Shown here: in pieces, positions 1-8,461 of the stretch | Numbering within the stretch: position 1 is the stretch's first letter | Layout of the letters: each line of letters starts with the position of its first letter | Assembly: GCF_002939305.1 (NCBI RefSeq) | Contig: NZ_MVDI01000006.1 | Location: 186,001 to 250,000, forward strand | Direction of reading: 5' to 3' | Length of the DNA: 64,000 nucleotides | From: Chroococcidiopsis sp. TS-821 | GTDB taxonomy: Bacteria; Cyanobacteriota; Cyanobacteriia; Cyanobacteriales; Chroococcidiopsidaceae | Translations under genes and position numbers: made by a program | The notes under the pieces: model-generated | Databases searched by the model: none | What the model saw: the letters and a program-made list of their open reading frames with translations, nothing else | Told to the model about the DNA's origin: nothing

Positions 1-991
1 TGTAGAGAGCAATACCACCGCCACCTGCAATTAAAACTGCCAGTCCTGGTGCAAAAATACTTAAAAAGGCTAAAAACGCCACATCTGTAATCAGTTCTCC
101 ACCCGATCTCACGACAACAACTGCACCCAAACCAACGACGATGTTATAGCCAAGCTGAACTCCAAACAAACTCATAAATCCAGTCAGCCAAGCCCAAATT
201 GGGCGACCTTGCAAGGGTAAAAGCGAGAGTCCCATTGCGATCGGTGCAAATAATGCTGTGAGCAACAAAGACGCTTCTAGTATGTTGACAAATGCCCACT
301 GAACTGCAACCAGCAGCATCCGAATGAACGGTACGTAGACACTTCGTAAAACAGCACCAACGTATTCTCCTAAACCTTCATTTGCTGCATTCACCAGCCC
401 ACCAACAAATCTTCTCAGCTGTTCCAGTGGACCCCCTGCTTGCCTTTCTGCTTCGGCTAAAATTTGTTCTGCCTGCTCTTGTTTTTCATTCCAGCATTGT
501 AGAAGTTCGTCTCCCACTAATCTTTCGCATTCGCTATAAAGATTTTCCAATGCTTGACGAGCCGCCGAACTGATCCCAACTTGCGAAATGGCATTCCTAA
601 AAGTTAACTCCCCTAATTGCACCTCCAAAACGCTCATCACTTGAACGTGTGCAAAGCCTCGAATCATCAGGATAGATTGCGATAGAAGTGCACCGTTGTT
701 TCCCAAAAACATAACAATGATGATGGGCCAGATGAACATGTGAACCAGCTCAGCCCAGGAGTGTTTTTCTATAATTTCTCGTCCTGTAGTGACAGCAACA
801 AATAAAATTGAAACTGCGGCTAAAACTAGTCCAAGATTAACTAATCCACCCCAAAGTCCTCCGTCTAACCTATCAAACGTCTCTCCCCAAACAGTATTCC
901 AAGCCTCAGCTGTATTTCGTGCTAAATCAATCGACTGGCTGACAATTTGAAAGGCATTGTTTTCTCCAGTGATTAACCCATCTTCTCCCAT
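1..991 (-). CDS. TrbL/VirB6-like T4SS inner-membrane protein, 3' end cut by window edge
   Basis: The frame is open from an ATG at 991 to the first base of the window, giving about 330 residues with no stop, so the C-terminus lies outside. It reads as a polytopic membrane protein. Hydrophobic segments lie near residues 45-65 and 80-100, a soluble charged stretch with cysteines follows at about 130-195, and several more hydrophobic segments come after residue 215, ending in a Gly-rich membrane stretch. This architecture, and its place beside VirB5-like and VirB4 genes on the same strand, fits the TrbL/VirB6 channel component of type IV secretion. The family call is inferred from topology and context, because VirB6 proteins have few fixed motifs. 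Confidence 0.6.
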   Translation of the reverse strand, partial: MGEDGLITGENNAFQIVSQSIDLARNTAEAWNTVWGETFDRLDGGLWGGLVNLGLVLAAVSILFVAVTTGREIIEKHSWAELVHMFIWPIIIVMFLGNNGALLSQSILMIRGFAHVQVMSVLEVQLGELTFRNAISQVGISSAARQALENLYSECERLVGDELLQCWNEKQEQAEQILAEAERQAGGPLEQLRRFVGGLVNAANEGLGEYVGAVLRSVYVPFIRMLLVAVQWAFVNILEASLLLTALFAPIAMGLSLLPLQGRPIWAWLTGFMSLFGVQLGYNIVVGLGAVVVVRSGGELITDVAFLAFLSIFAPGLAVLIAGGGGIALY

Positions 992-1016
992 TGTTTATAT
1001 TACCTTTGATTAAGAA

Positions 1017-1044
1017 CAGGAATCTAGAAATTTCTAGATTCCTG
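1017..1044. repeat. 28-bp perfect palindrome between T4SS genes
   Basis: The arm CAGGAATCTAGAAA is followed immediately by its exact reverse complement with no spacer. It sits in the 96-bp gap between the VirB5-like and VirB6-like genes. It could form an intercistronic hairpin that tunes expression or stabilises mRNA. No long T-run follows, so a classical terminator is not clear. Confidence 0.6.
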
Positions 1045-1087
1045 TGTACATTTACTTGAAGCCCATTACCGATCTGCTAGTTAGCGA

Positions 1088-1876
1088 TTAATTGCCAGCA
1101 CCTAAGTAGTAACCACCAGGTAACGAAATCAATCCTGTGTGTTGGATAGACATGTTTGCTGAGCCAATTTCTTGCCGACGGTCTGCGAGGTTTGCAGCGG
1201 ATACTTCCTCGGCAATTTGGGCGGAAAGAGTGTTAGAAATCGAGCGGTCTACCCGTGCTTGCAGTGCTTCTTGGAGCAGTTGTTGATTCACCCGTGCCTC
1301 AAGAGCAGATTGTCGAGACAAGTTCTGCATGATCTGCTGGGTGACATCAAGATTTTGGGATTCCTCAGCCAACCGCGCATTTTCCTCAATGGCTCGCTGG
1401 GCAATCTGCGCTTGCTGCACCATCTGCTGTTGAGCATCTTTGCCCAACGTGGCAGCATTCATCACAGCAAGCGCAGTCCGTCGAGAAGCTTGATTGGCAA
1501 GGTCAGAGCGAATGGCAAAAGAACCATTGCCGCTTTGTCGATTCTCTAGAGCTTCTGAAAGCTTTGCACCTTCATCGCTAGAGGTGGGAGTGTTTTCCAA
1601 CTGCTCCAACACTGATGCTAAATCTGGAACACCAAAATCCCCTATAGCATCGCTGAGAGCTGCGCTCACAGCACCAGAAATGTTAGTAAAAAAGTCAGCA
1701 ATTCCACTAAACGGAGATGAGACTCGATCGAAAACATCCTCGATTTTAAGGGGTGTAGGGGATTTACTGGTAGACGACTGCGTGGTAGCGGCTGCTTGGG
1801 GCAGAGGGGCAAGAGTAATAAACATTACTGCTGTACCTACGCTCGCGATCTTTAGTGGTTTTAGTGTTAGTTTCAT
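1088..1876 (-). CDS. VirB5/TrbJ-like exported T4SS protein
   Basis: 262 residues. The N-terminus has a basic start, a hydrophobic core and an Ala-rich cleavage region ending near residue 30 (PQAAATT), so the protein is exported. The rest is strongly helical. Residues 130-225 form a long Gln/Ala/Glu-rich coiled coil with repeated QQ and AxxA patterns, typical of the VirB5/TrbJ/TraE minor pilus or channel-assembly proteins. It lies directly between virB4 and the VirB6-like gene, the usual neighbourhood of VirB5. There are no catalytic motifs. The ATG start fits the signal peptide. The assignment rests on the signal peptide, coiled coil and gene order rather than on a diagnostic motif. Confidence 0.6.
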   Translation of the reverse strand: MKLTLKPLKIASVGTAVMFITLAPLPQAAATTQSSTSKSPTPLKIEDVFDRVSSPFSGIADFFTNISGAVSAALSDAIGDFGVPDLASVLEQLENTPTSSDEGAKLSEALENRQSGNGSFAIRSDLANQASRRTALAVMNAATLGKDAQQQMVQQAQIAQRAIEENARLAEESQNLDVTQQIMQNLSRQSALEARVNQQLLQEALQARVDRSISNTLSAQIAEEVSAANLADRRQEIGSANMSIQHTGLISLPGGYYLGAGN

Positions 1877-1884
1877 AGAAATTC

Positions 1885-4800
1885 CTACGCGGCTAGAGGT
1901 CGATCGCTATCCGAAAGCATTGCCACATCTATCAATGCACTACCGCACTCGGACGCTTGTGTAACAGTTGGTATAGCGGAGCCTTTGATCGCAGAAATCC
2001 CGATCTGCTTCAGCCCAGTTCCTTCTTTAAGTGCTGGGATATAAGCCTGGGTAAATTCAGCAAGTCCCTGCAATTTGCCCAGCACGGTGTCGGGATACTT
2101 CACCATCACTCGGTTGCGAGCCATTTGCTCGTCCTGGTTGTTAGCAACGGCAGCTAGCATCATTTCACCAGGGTAGAACCGAGTTTTCCAAAACCGTCCA
2201 TCCTTTTCAATCAGCCAGTAGGAGAAGAGATCGCTCCGGCGCGGTAAAAAGGATTCGGTAGCGTTTTGGCTAATAATTGCAGGGTCGTATCCTAGCAGTT
2301 TTTGAAAAGATAAAGCAGCGGCTGAGGTAATACACCCTGTCAACCTGTAGTTAAGGTTTTGCATAATTTGAGGACCTGCTGCACAGTCATAGAAACTGTC
2401 GGGGTCTTGTCCGATTAGACATACGGCAATGCCGTCTTTACGACCTGTAGCGCAAGTTTCACCGATCATCTGGGCAAAACCAGGTTTTTTAAGCAGTACT
2501 GACAACTCATCTCCAATGAACAAACTCTGGGGGTGAGACAAGGCATTTCGGATACACGCTGCATGAGCGCTAATTGCCATCAAGTAGGCATCCTGCTCGC
2601 TTGTCAGACCGCTGAGGGCGAAAAACTTCACTACTGGCTCCGGTGAAAAAGTGCTAGGTCTGCCGATCGCTCTACCCAAGCGAGACACCAACAGCGCCGA
2701 AATCTGGCTGTTAATTTGGTTGATCGCCTGCCGATCTAGATCCTCAAACGATCGCAAGTTTAATCGTTCGCGGGTGCAGTAGCGAGTAAAGTCAGCTAAG
2801 ATGGGGATTTGCTGCCACTCTTGAGATTTCCACCCCTGCTCAAATGCTCTGTTGTAGCGGTCAATAATGTCCGGTTCGCGCAGGAACACGTCCAACGTGA
2901 GACGCAAAATTGCTTCAACCCGCTGAGCCAGGTGAGGACTGTTAACCTTACCCATAGCGATCGCCAACAGTGCTTTAAGGATAGATTCCTTCCAGCTTTC
3001 CATGCGTCGTTGCTGCTCTTCCTTTTTGAAGCGACGCAAGTCCGGCGGTTCCATCAAATTGCTGCTGCCTCTGGAGATATCAAAGTATGCGCCCCGATCG
3101 CCGAGGAGCTGCACAGCAGTTTTGAAGCTGCTATTGCCTCCAGAGGAGATGTCCATGCCCACTACAGGAATGTTGTTCGCCACAGCTTCTAAGGCAAAGC
3201 GCCACACCATTACACTTTTTCCAGAGCCAGAAGTTCCTGTCACCAGTAAGCGTTTTGCTCCACCATCAAACAGATCGATATATATCGGTTTGCCGCCTCG
3301 GTCGCTGACAAACTCCACCCCTCGCCGATCAATCGCTTTAGGCAAAGTCAGCGGTAAAAATCCGGCAATTGTCTGGGTATCAGGGGTAAGACGGCGTTCG
3401 CTACTAAGTACATCTGTACTGTGCAACATCCGTTTGGTAGTAATCGGTAGAGTTTGCAACCACAATTCCCAAGCGATATTGCGCTCTCGAATTAACTTCG
3501 CCGTGTCAAAGTTGTTAGCGAAGGCATTGCAGGCAACGTTGAGTTCTTCCTGAGTTTCTCGAAAGACTAAAAACACTGGCGCACAATGCAATGCCTTCAT
3601 GCCTTCATACAATCGCCTTTGAGCATCAAACGATTCTTCCTGCTTGATCTCTGCCCCAACATCTCGACCTGCACCTTTGGTAAAAGCCCTAGTTTTGGCG
3701 GCTTTAGTCTGTTTAGCTTGCCGTGCTAGGTTGTCCTGAATCAAAAAATTATTCGCAAGTGAAATCTCGACCCAAGCTTCTGTATCTCGGATAAACCCGG
3801 CGCTCATGCACTTCCATACCCAGCGGAGTTGTTCTCTAGCAGAAATCCATCCCGTTGGTGGCTCTTCCATGACTACAACACCGCACTGTTTATTCACACC
3901 TCTACCCCTGATGAATACAGTATCTCGGCTCTCCCGATGTTCTGGGCAAGCAGATTCACCATTGTGCCCTTCAATCAAAACCGTAACGCTATGTTTTTCC
4001 GTGGTCTTGGTTTCATAAAGCTTGTAGCCATCATCGCTGTTTTCTTCCAATGTGATGACTTGTGGAATTGCTGGAGCCGTAGCAGAGTTGAAACGATTCC
4101 ACAACCACTGCCAAGCTTCTGTTTTAGTGCAAGGCGTGACATTTAACCCCATCTTGGTTGTGAGTAACAACTCCCAAGGAATGAATCCCTCTTGAAAAGC
4201 TTTGACAAATAGTTTTTGGAAGAATTGCTCTTGGTAGACTTTGGTGTTGCCAGCGATCGCGGCAAGTATGCCAAACTTAAGTTTGGATTCAATCTTGCTC
4301 CACCAATCTGAGTGAGCGGACTCAGCAGTGTTGCTAGCAGTCCAGGTACAAAAAATATACTGCTGCCAGACTTGGCGAGTCCCTTTAACAGTTAGTTCGC
4401 GTACCCGCTTCTGCTCGTTTCTCAGCAAAACTGCAATTGGAGCGAGTTGGCAATCGTCTGCCAAGTCCTCTAACTGCTGCTGCCGCTCTAAGTCTTCGCT
4501 GTAGCACCCCAGACAGAAGGTCATTCGCTCTTTTGCTGGAATTCCCTTAAATCCTTCAGTTACTTGGTCAGCAAAGCCCGACACTTCATTGCGGGTCAGT
4601 ACATCGTGCAGCCCTTCTAGTTTGAACATGAAGACCACTTGATATTGGTCTTTACCCTGCTCTAATAAAAAAGCAGAAACTTCTCGATTATCTTTTTTAA
4701 TTTCTGCAATACAACAGAGATTGACATCATTTTGGAATGGCATAAAAATACTTTTCCCTTGATACTGGTTTGGCACAACTTTAGGCTTTAGACGCACTCG

Positions 4801-5151
4801 AACAACTGAATCGCTGTAGCGTTGGCGAATCCATCTAGGTCGCTCTTGAGGTAAGGGAGAAATATAAATTTTGTTGCCGTTGCACCAATCTTTTCCAGGC
4901 GGTCTTTTGAACTGGTCGATGAATTTGTATGGTTTATTGCCATTTAAAATCCACCAGCTAAGAATCAGCCAAAATGTTGTGGCAAAGAACCATTGAATTC
5001 CCAAACTGAGAAATCCATTGGTGATGGTGTAACACACCATAGCGATCGCTATCCAGGGGACAAGCTGGTTGGCGGGAATTGGACCAATACTAGCTTCTTT
5101 ACCGAGAATTTTATTAAACCGAATAAATTCTCTTTCTGGCGCTGAATTCAT
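1885..5151 (-). CDS. virB4: VirB4/TraC-type conjugation ATPase
   Basis: 1088 residues, longer than typical VirB4 (about 800). An N-terminal hydrophobic hairpin (about 32-70) looks VirB3-like and probably anchors the protein to the membrane. The large middle region is the VirB4 N-domain. The C-terminal motor has Walker A GTSGSGKS at 639-646, Walker B LFIGDE at 877-882, and the downstream TGRKDG and IGQDPDSF segments typical of TraC/VirB4. The enzyme powers pilus assembly and substrate transfer at the inner membrane. It is followed after 8 bp by the VirB5-like gene, so the two are probably co-transcribed. The extra N-terminal membrane part may represent a VirB3-VirB4 fusion, which is known in other T4SSs. 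Confidence 0.9.
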   Translation of the reverse strand: MNSAPEREFIRFNKILGKEASIGPIPANQLVPWIAIAMVCYTITNGFLSLGIQWFFATTFWLILSWWILNGNKPYKFIDQFKRPPGKDWCNGNKIYISPLPQERPRWIRQRYSDSVVRVRLKPKVVPNQYQGKSIFMPFQNDVNLCCIAEIKKDNREVSAFLLEQGKDQYQVVFMFKLEGLHDVLTRNEVSGFADQVTEGFKGIPAKERMTFCLGCYSEDLERQQQLEDLADDCQLAPIAVLLRNEQKRVRELTVKGTRQVWQQYIFCTWTASNTAESAHSDWWSKIESKLKFGILAAIAGNTKVYQEQFFQKLFVKAFQEGFIPWELLLTTKMGLNVTPCTKTEAWQWLWNRFNSATAPAIPQVITLEENSDDGYKLYETKTTEKHSVTVLIEGHNGESACPEHRESRDTVFIRGRGVNKQCGVVVMEEPPTGWISAREQLRWVWKCMSAGFIRDTEAWVEISLANNFLIQDNLARQAKQTKAAKTRAFTKGAGRDVGAEIKQEESFDAQRRLYEGMKALHCAPVFLVFRETQEELNVACNAFANNFDTAKLIRERNIAWELWLQTLPITTKRMLHSTDVLSSERRLTPDTQTIAGFLPLTLPKAIDRRGVEFVSDRGGKPIYIDLFDGGAKRLLVTGTSGSGKSVMVWRFALEAVANNIPVVGMDISSGGNSSFKTAVQLLGDRGAYFDISRGSSNLMEPPDLRRFKKEEQQRRMESWKESILKALLAIAMGKVNSPHLAQRVEAILRLTLDVFLREPDIIDRYNRAFEQGWKSQEWQQIPILADFTRYCTRERLNLRSFEDLDRQAINQINSQISALLVSRLGRAIGRPSTFSPEPVVKFFALSGLTSEQDAYLMAISAHAACIRNALSHPQSLFIGDELSVLLKKPGFAQMIGETCATGRKDGIAVCLIGQDPDSFYDCAAGPQIMQNLNYRLTGCITSAAALSFQKLLGYDPAIISQNATESFLPRRSDLFSYWLIEKDGRFWKTRFYPGEMMLAAVANNQDEQMARNRVMVKYPDTVLGKLQGLAEFTQAYIPALKEGTGLKQIGISAIKGSAIPTVTQASECGSALIDVAMLSDSDRPLAA

Positions 5152-5218
5152 GTTGCTATGAAGAAAGATGATGAAGAATTAACTAGAAATCAAATTCAAA
5201 GTTTGCTTCCTAGTTCTT

Positions 5219-5242
5219 GTGCCTAGTTTGTAAATTAGGCAC
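5219..5242 (-). terminator. Hairpin at the end of the pilin-like gene
   Basis: GTGCCTA at 5219-5225 pairs with TAGGCAC at 5236-5242 around a 10-nt AT-rich loop and overlaps the stop codon. No T-run follows, so it may be an attenuator or mRNA 3' stabiliser before virB4 rather than a strong terminator. Confidence 0.35.
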
Positions 5243-5792
5243 CCGTAAAAATTAACGTAATAATGTCTAAACCGATGACAATACCAAAGGCAAGCGCAAC
5301 TTGAGTTGCAATGGGTCGCCAGTCATTTCCCTGCTGGGCTTGGTTGTAAGCAAATAAGCCTGCTGCTACAACAAGGAGCAAAAAGATAGCTCGAATCATG
5401 TTAAATACAGTCCCTACTGTTCCAGTATCAACGCCGGAGTTAGAGGCATTAACCAATTCACCTACAAAGTCTTCTAGACCGCTCAAAAATAGTGCATGAG
5501 CTGGAGCATCGAATAGTGTAAATAAACAGGTAGTTCCAATAATTGCTGTAGCAACGTGCCAGAATCGAATTTTGGCATTAATCCACTTTTCAACCAACGG
5601 AATAGCACGACCTATGTTGTACAGTCCCAGGTAAACAATGCTCGCACAGCCGAGAATAGCCACCATCAAAGGCTCTTGAATCAGTAAGTAAGCTGTTACA
5701 GCAAGCAGCAGAACGATGAACATTACATCAAACCGATTAATCCGGTTAAATCTACGCTTATTGGTGTAGGTAGTGAAACGCATGAGAGTCAT
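5235..5792 (-). CDS. Pilin-like (VirB2/TrbC-like) multi-pass membrane protein
   Basis: 185 residues from the ATG at 5792, which follows a GAGGAG ribosome site by 3 nt; a second in-frame ATG at 5783 gives better spacing. An upstream TTG is less likely. The N-terminal half carries three hydrophobic segments. An Ala-His-Ala site around residues 95-100 looks like a signal-peptidase cleavage point. After it come about 85 residues with two transmembrane helices separated by a short polar loop with a Trp-Arg-Pro. The last part is the VirB2/TrbC pilin layout. The long hydrophobic N-terminal part is unusual and could be a VirB3-like fusion. It lies immediately upstream of virB4 on the same strand. Confidence 0.5.
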   Translation of the reverse strand: MTLMRFTTYTNKRRFNRINRFDVMFIVLLLAVTAYLLIQEPLMVAILGCASIVYLGLYNIGRAIPLVEKWINAKIRFWHVATAIIGTTCLFTLFDAPAHALFLSGLEDFVGELVNASNSGVDTGTVGTVFNMIRAIFLLLVVAAGLFAYNQAQQGNDWRPIATQVALAFGIVIGLDIITLIFTGA

Positions 5793-5997
5793 AATCTCCT
5801 CGAATTTGTTAATAGTTAAAATATTTGTTTCTAGCAATAGCGATCGCCAGCCTTCGAGCTTTTCGAGAAGCCGCTCAATTCTATTCGTAGAAAGAACAAT
5901 GTACGGTGAAGCGATCGCCGTAAGCTTCCTGTAAGGTAAAGAAAGCCTTTCTCGAAGTGTAGGAGGGGCTGAGGCTGGCTGTTAAGAAATGGCTGCG

Positions 5998-8283
5998 TTA
6001 CATTTCGATTTCTTTGTCAGAATAATGACGTGATTGAGTAGGCTTTCGCTCGGGTTTAGAAGCCTCTTTAGCTAGGTCTTGCTTTTGTTCTTGCTCCGCT
6101 TCTGCCTCTAAAACCAAAGATTCATTTAACAATGCCAAGATTGGGGTGGGAATATCGCATTGTTCAACTCTGTAATACTCCGATTTAGAACCTTTTTCAG
6201 AAGGAGTAAGTGTGGCTTTGAAAACTTGCTCTCCTTCATTCAGCAAGTCATATCCAACTAAGCTTTTTTGGTTCTTAGATTTCATTACTTCAAATTCATA
6301 GTTATTTACTCCTTCTTCATCGGTAAATATAAACCCAGATTCGCCCTTACCGTTAAAAAATTCTGGGGAATGCTGTTTGAAATTGACAACAAACTCCTGA
6401 GCAAGCTGCTGTTTCTCAAATGCTTCAGGGGTCTGTGGCAAGATGCGAATATTGTCTATTTCCCTAGCAGAAAGCGAATCCTCCAACACTTTCCAGCTAG
6501 AGCCATCATCACTAATTGCTGTAAAGAGCTGGCGGTCGGCTTTGTCTTTTAAGGAAATACTAATGGACTCGGTGCTAGACCGATCTACATAGACTATTCG
6601 ATCGGGTGGCAGCGAGCAACACAGCACATCTTCGTTCTGGAGCGCATCTTCGGTGTGTGCTGAGTAAACAAATGCCATGAGGGTGTTTGCCACTGTTGTT
6701 TGTTGCGAGATAGCAGCACGTCCCTCTGATGATTCCTGCAATAACTCTGACTCTATGCGTTTGTCGATTCCTGCTTGTTGCTCTAGGGCTTCGATCCGTT
6801 CCTCTAAAGCATCAATGCGTTTGACAAGTCGATTGAGGTATTCTTCAATTTGAGTCAGTTTGTCGTCCAGGCTGGCATTGGGGTTAAGCTTAATGGGCGG
6901 TAGAGGTGTCGATGTTGCGTCCAAACTATCGCCCAGTTGATTGACTTTATCTGCCAGTTGATTTGTGGCTGCACCGATGCTATCCTCAACCGCATTTTCT
7001 GCTGGAGAATTTTGCACCTGACGCTTAGGAGTGGAAGTTTCAGCAGACTCAGTTGAAGGCTCATCATCGTCAACAGTACGAGCAGACCGATCGGCTGTTT
7101 GTAGTTGTTCAGCTCGTTCTGCAAGCTGCTGCGTTCGCCGATCCTGTTTCTCTACTGTTTCTAGAATGCGACTTGCTCTTTTATCTGCTTGTGTTAACTC
7201 GGTTTCTCCAGGTTCTATAGCATTAAACGATCGCAATCGTTGCTCTCGTTGAATCAGCCCTTCAGTTCGTTCAGCCTGCTCCTGAATTAAATCTAGAATT
7301 TGCTGGAGACGCTTTTGTTGTTTAGAAGCAGTATTCTGCAATGATTTGAAAACGTTTTCTCCAACCGCAAGCCCTAACGCTGCAAGTTGAGTTGCCAATC
7401 CAGCAACATTGATGCCGTTGACCTCGTATCCAGACACCGCAGCTCTAGCACCCATATTTGAAATTTCTTCAACTACAATTTGACCGTCGAGCGATGGTTT
7501 TTCATTCCGGTCATCTTTTTGGTCTTGAAACTTACCGTTATCCTGTTGGCGCTTACCGTTGCTCGGTTGGGTCTTAGATTTCGATTTGGATTTAGTAACA
7601 CTTTTAACAGGTGTAGAAGCTAGTTCGTCTACCTCTAAATTTAGGTCTGTGTCATTGAGTAGATCGTCTAACTCATCCTCGGAGAGAGACTGCTTAAAAT
7701 CTTCAATCTGCTTTGGAGCAGATTTGCCTTTACCGTTCTGTTTTCCAGCTTGACGTTGTTTGGGCAGTTTAGCAGTCTGGGCGATCGGTTCGTCATCTAG
7801 TTCCAAGTCGCGATCGCTCTCAAACTTATCTTCTATTTCACTCTCAAACTTTTCTAACTCTTCAACGTCACTTTCAAACTCATCATCAATTCCTAAACTC
7901 TCCAGAATTGCGGAGGGGGTGTATTTGTTTTCATCAATTTCTACCCCATGCTTTTGCAGGTTCAGTGCCAAATATTTACCACTAGTGCGTTCTTTGGGGT
8001 TACTGATGAGGTAGAACCGAAAGCCTCTAATTTCTCCGTCTGTACCTTCACACAGCTCCATTGCAATTGGTTGACTGCTGTGTTCCTCACTGTAAGACTC
8101 CACAAATTCTTTAAAATCTTGCAATGATGAAATAGAACCGTCTCCAATGACGGTTTCAAGGGCTTTATCGACTAATTTAGAAATGTGCTTGAGCTTTTTA
8201 GGGTCAGTCAAGTTTGACCAAGGTTTTTGTTTCTGGACACGATGACCTATACCAGAATGACTTGATGCTTTCGCTTTTGTCAT
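5998..8283 (-). CDS. Large acidic coiled-coil plasmid protein with a relaxase-tail-like N-terminus
   Basis: 761 residues, no catalytic motif recognised. Residues about 60-130 contain a segment with GEIRGFRFYL, then SGKYLALNLQKHGVEID. This parallels the tail of the MOB relaxase at 39.3-40.2 kb, which reads GISYALEGVAF, SGNKLG and GLQKYRGVSY. Residues 135-230 are strongly acidic and low complexity. Residues 290-420 and 470-520 are Gln/Glu/Arg-rich coiled coils. The C-terminal about 200 residues look globular and end in a basic Lys/Arg tail. It sits at the upstream end of the T4SS gene run. A structural or accessory role in DNA transfer is possible but is an inference. The frame is clearly coding and long. 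Confidence 0.75.
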   Translation of the reverse strand: MTKAKASSHSGIGHRVQKQKPWSNLTDPKKLKHISKLVDKALETVIGDGSISSLQDFKEFVESYSEEHSSQPIAMELCEGTDGEIRGFRFYLISNPKERTSGKYLALNLQKHGVEIDENKYTPSAILESLGIDDEFESDVEELEKFESEIEDKFESDRDLELDDEPIAQTAKLPKQRQAGKQNGKGKSAPKQIEDFKQSLSEDELDDLLNDTDLNLEVDELASTPVKSVTKSKSKSKTQPSNGKRQQDNGKFQDQKDDRNEKPSLDGQIVVEEISNMGARAAVSGYEVNGINVAGLATQLAALGLAVGENVFKSLQNTASKQQKRLQQILDLIQEQAERTEGLIQREQRLRSFNAIEPGETELTQADKRASRILETVEKQDRRTQQLAERAEQLQTADRSARTVDDDEPSTESAETSTPKRQVQNSPAENAVEDSIGAATNQLADKVNQLGDSLDATSTPLPPIKLNPNASLDDKLTQIEEYLNRLVKRIDALEERIEALEQQAGIDKRIESELLQESSEGRAAISQQTTVANTLMAFVYSAHTEDALQNEDVLCCSLPPDRIVYVDRSSTESISISLKDKADRQLFTAISDDGSSWKVLEDSLSAREIDNIRILPQTPEAFEKQQLAQEFVVNFKQHSPEFFNGKGESGFIFTDEEGVNNYEFEVMKSKNQKSLVGYDLLNEGEQVFKATLTPSEKGSKSEYYRVEQCDIPTPILALLNESLVLEAEAEQEQKQDLAKEASKPERKPTQSRHYSDKEIEM

Positions 8284-8461
8284 ATCAGCAAATACTAAAT
8301 ATTAAAATACATAGATTTCCATTAGATACCAGCTTGGCTATAGCTGACCCTAGTAGGAATCATCATATTTGAAGCCAATAAATATGAGTCTTTTTCTGCT
8401 TTATTATTTATTCTTTTTGCTATAAATAATACTTTAGCAAGCAGTATTTACACTGCCAAGT

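Noticed and set aside
1172-1964. Plus-strand frames opposite the VirB5-like gene
   Set aside because: They run antisense to a gene with a clear signal peptide and coiled coil, and have no motif or ribosome site.
2809-4146. Plus-strand frames opposite virB4
   Set aside because: Antisense to a strong VirB4 gene; composition is that of a shadow.
6855-8159. Short frames inside the 761-aa gene
   Set aside because: They are Ser- or Leu-rich shadows of its low-complexity acidic region.
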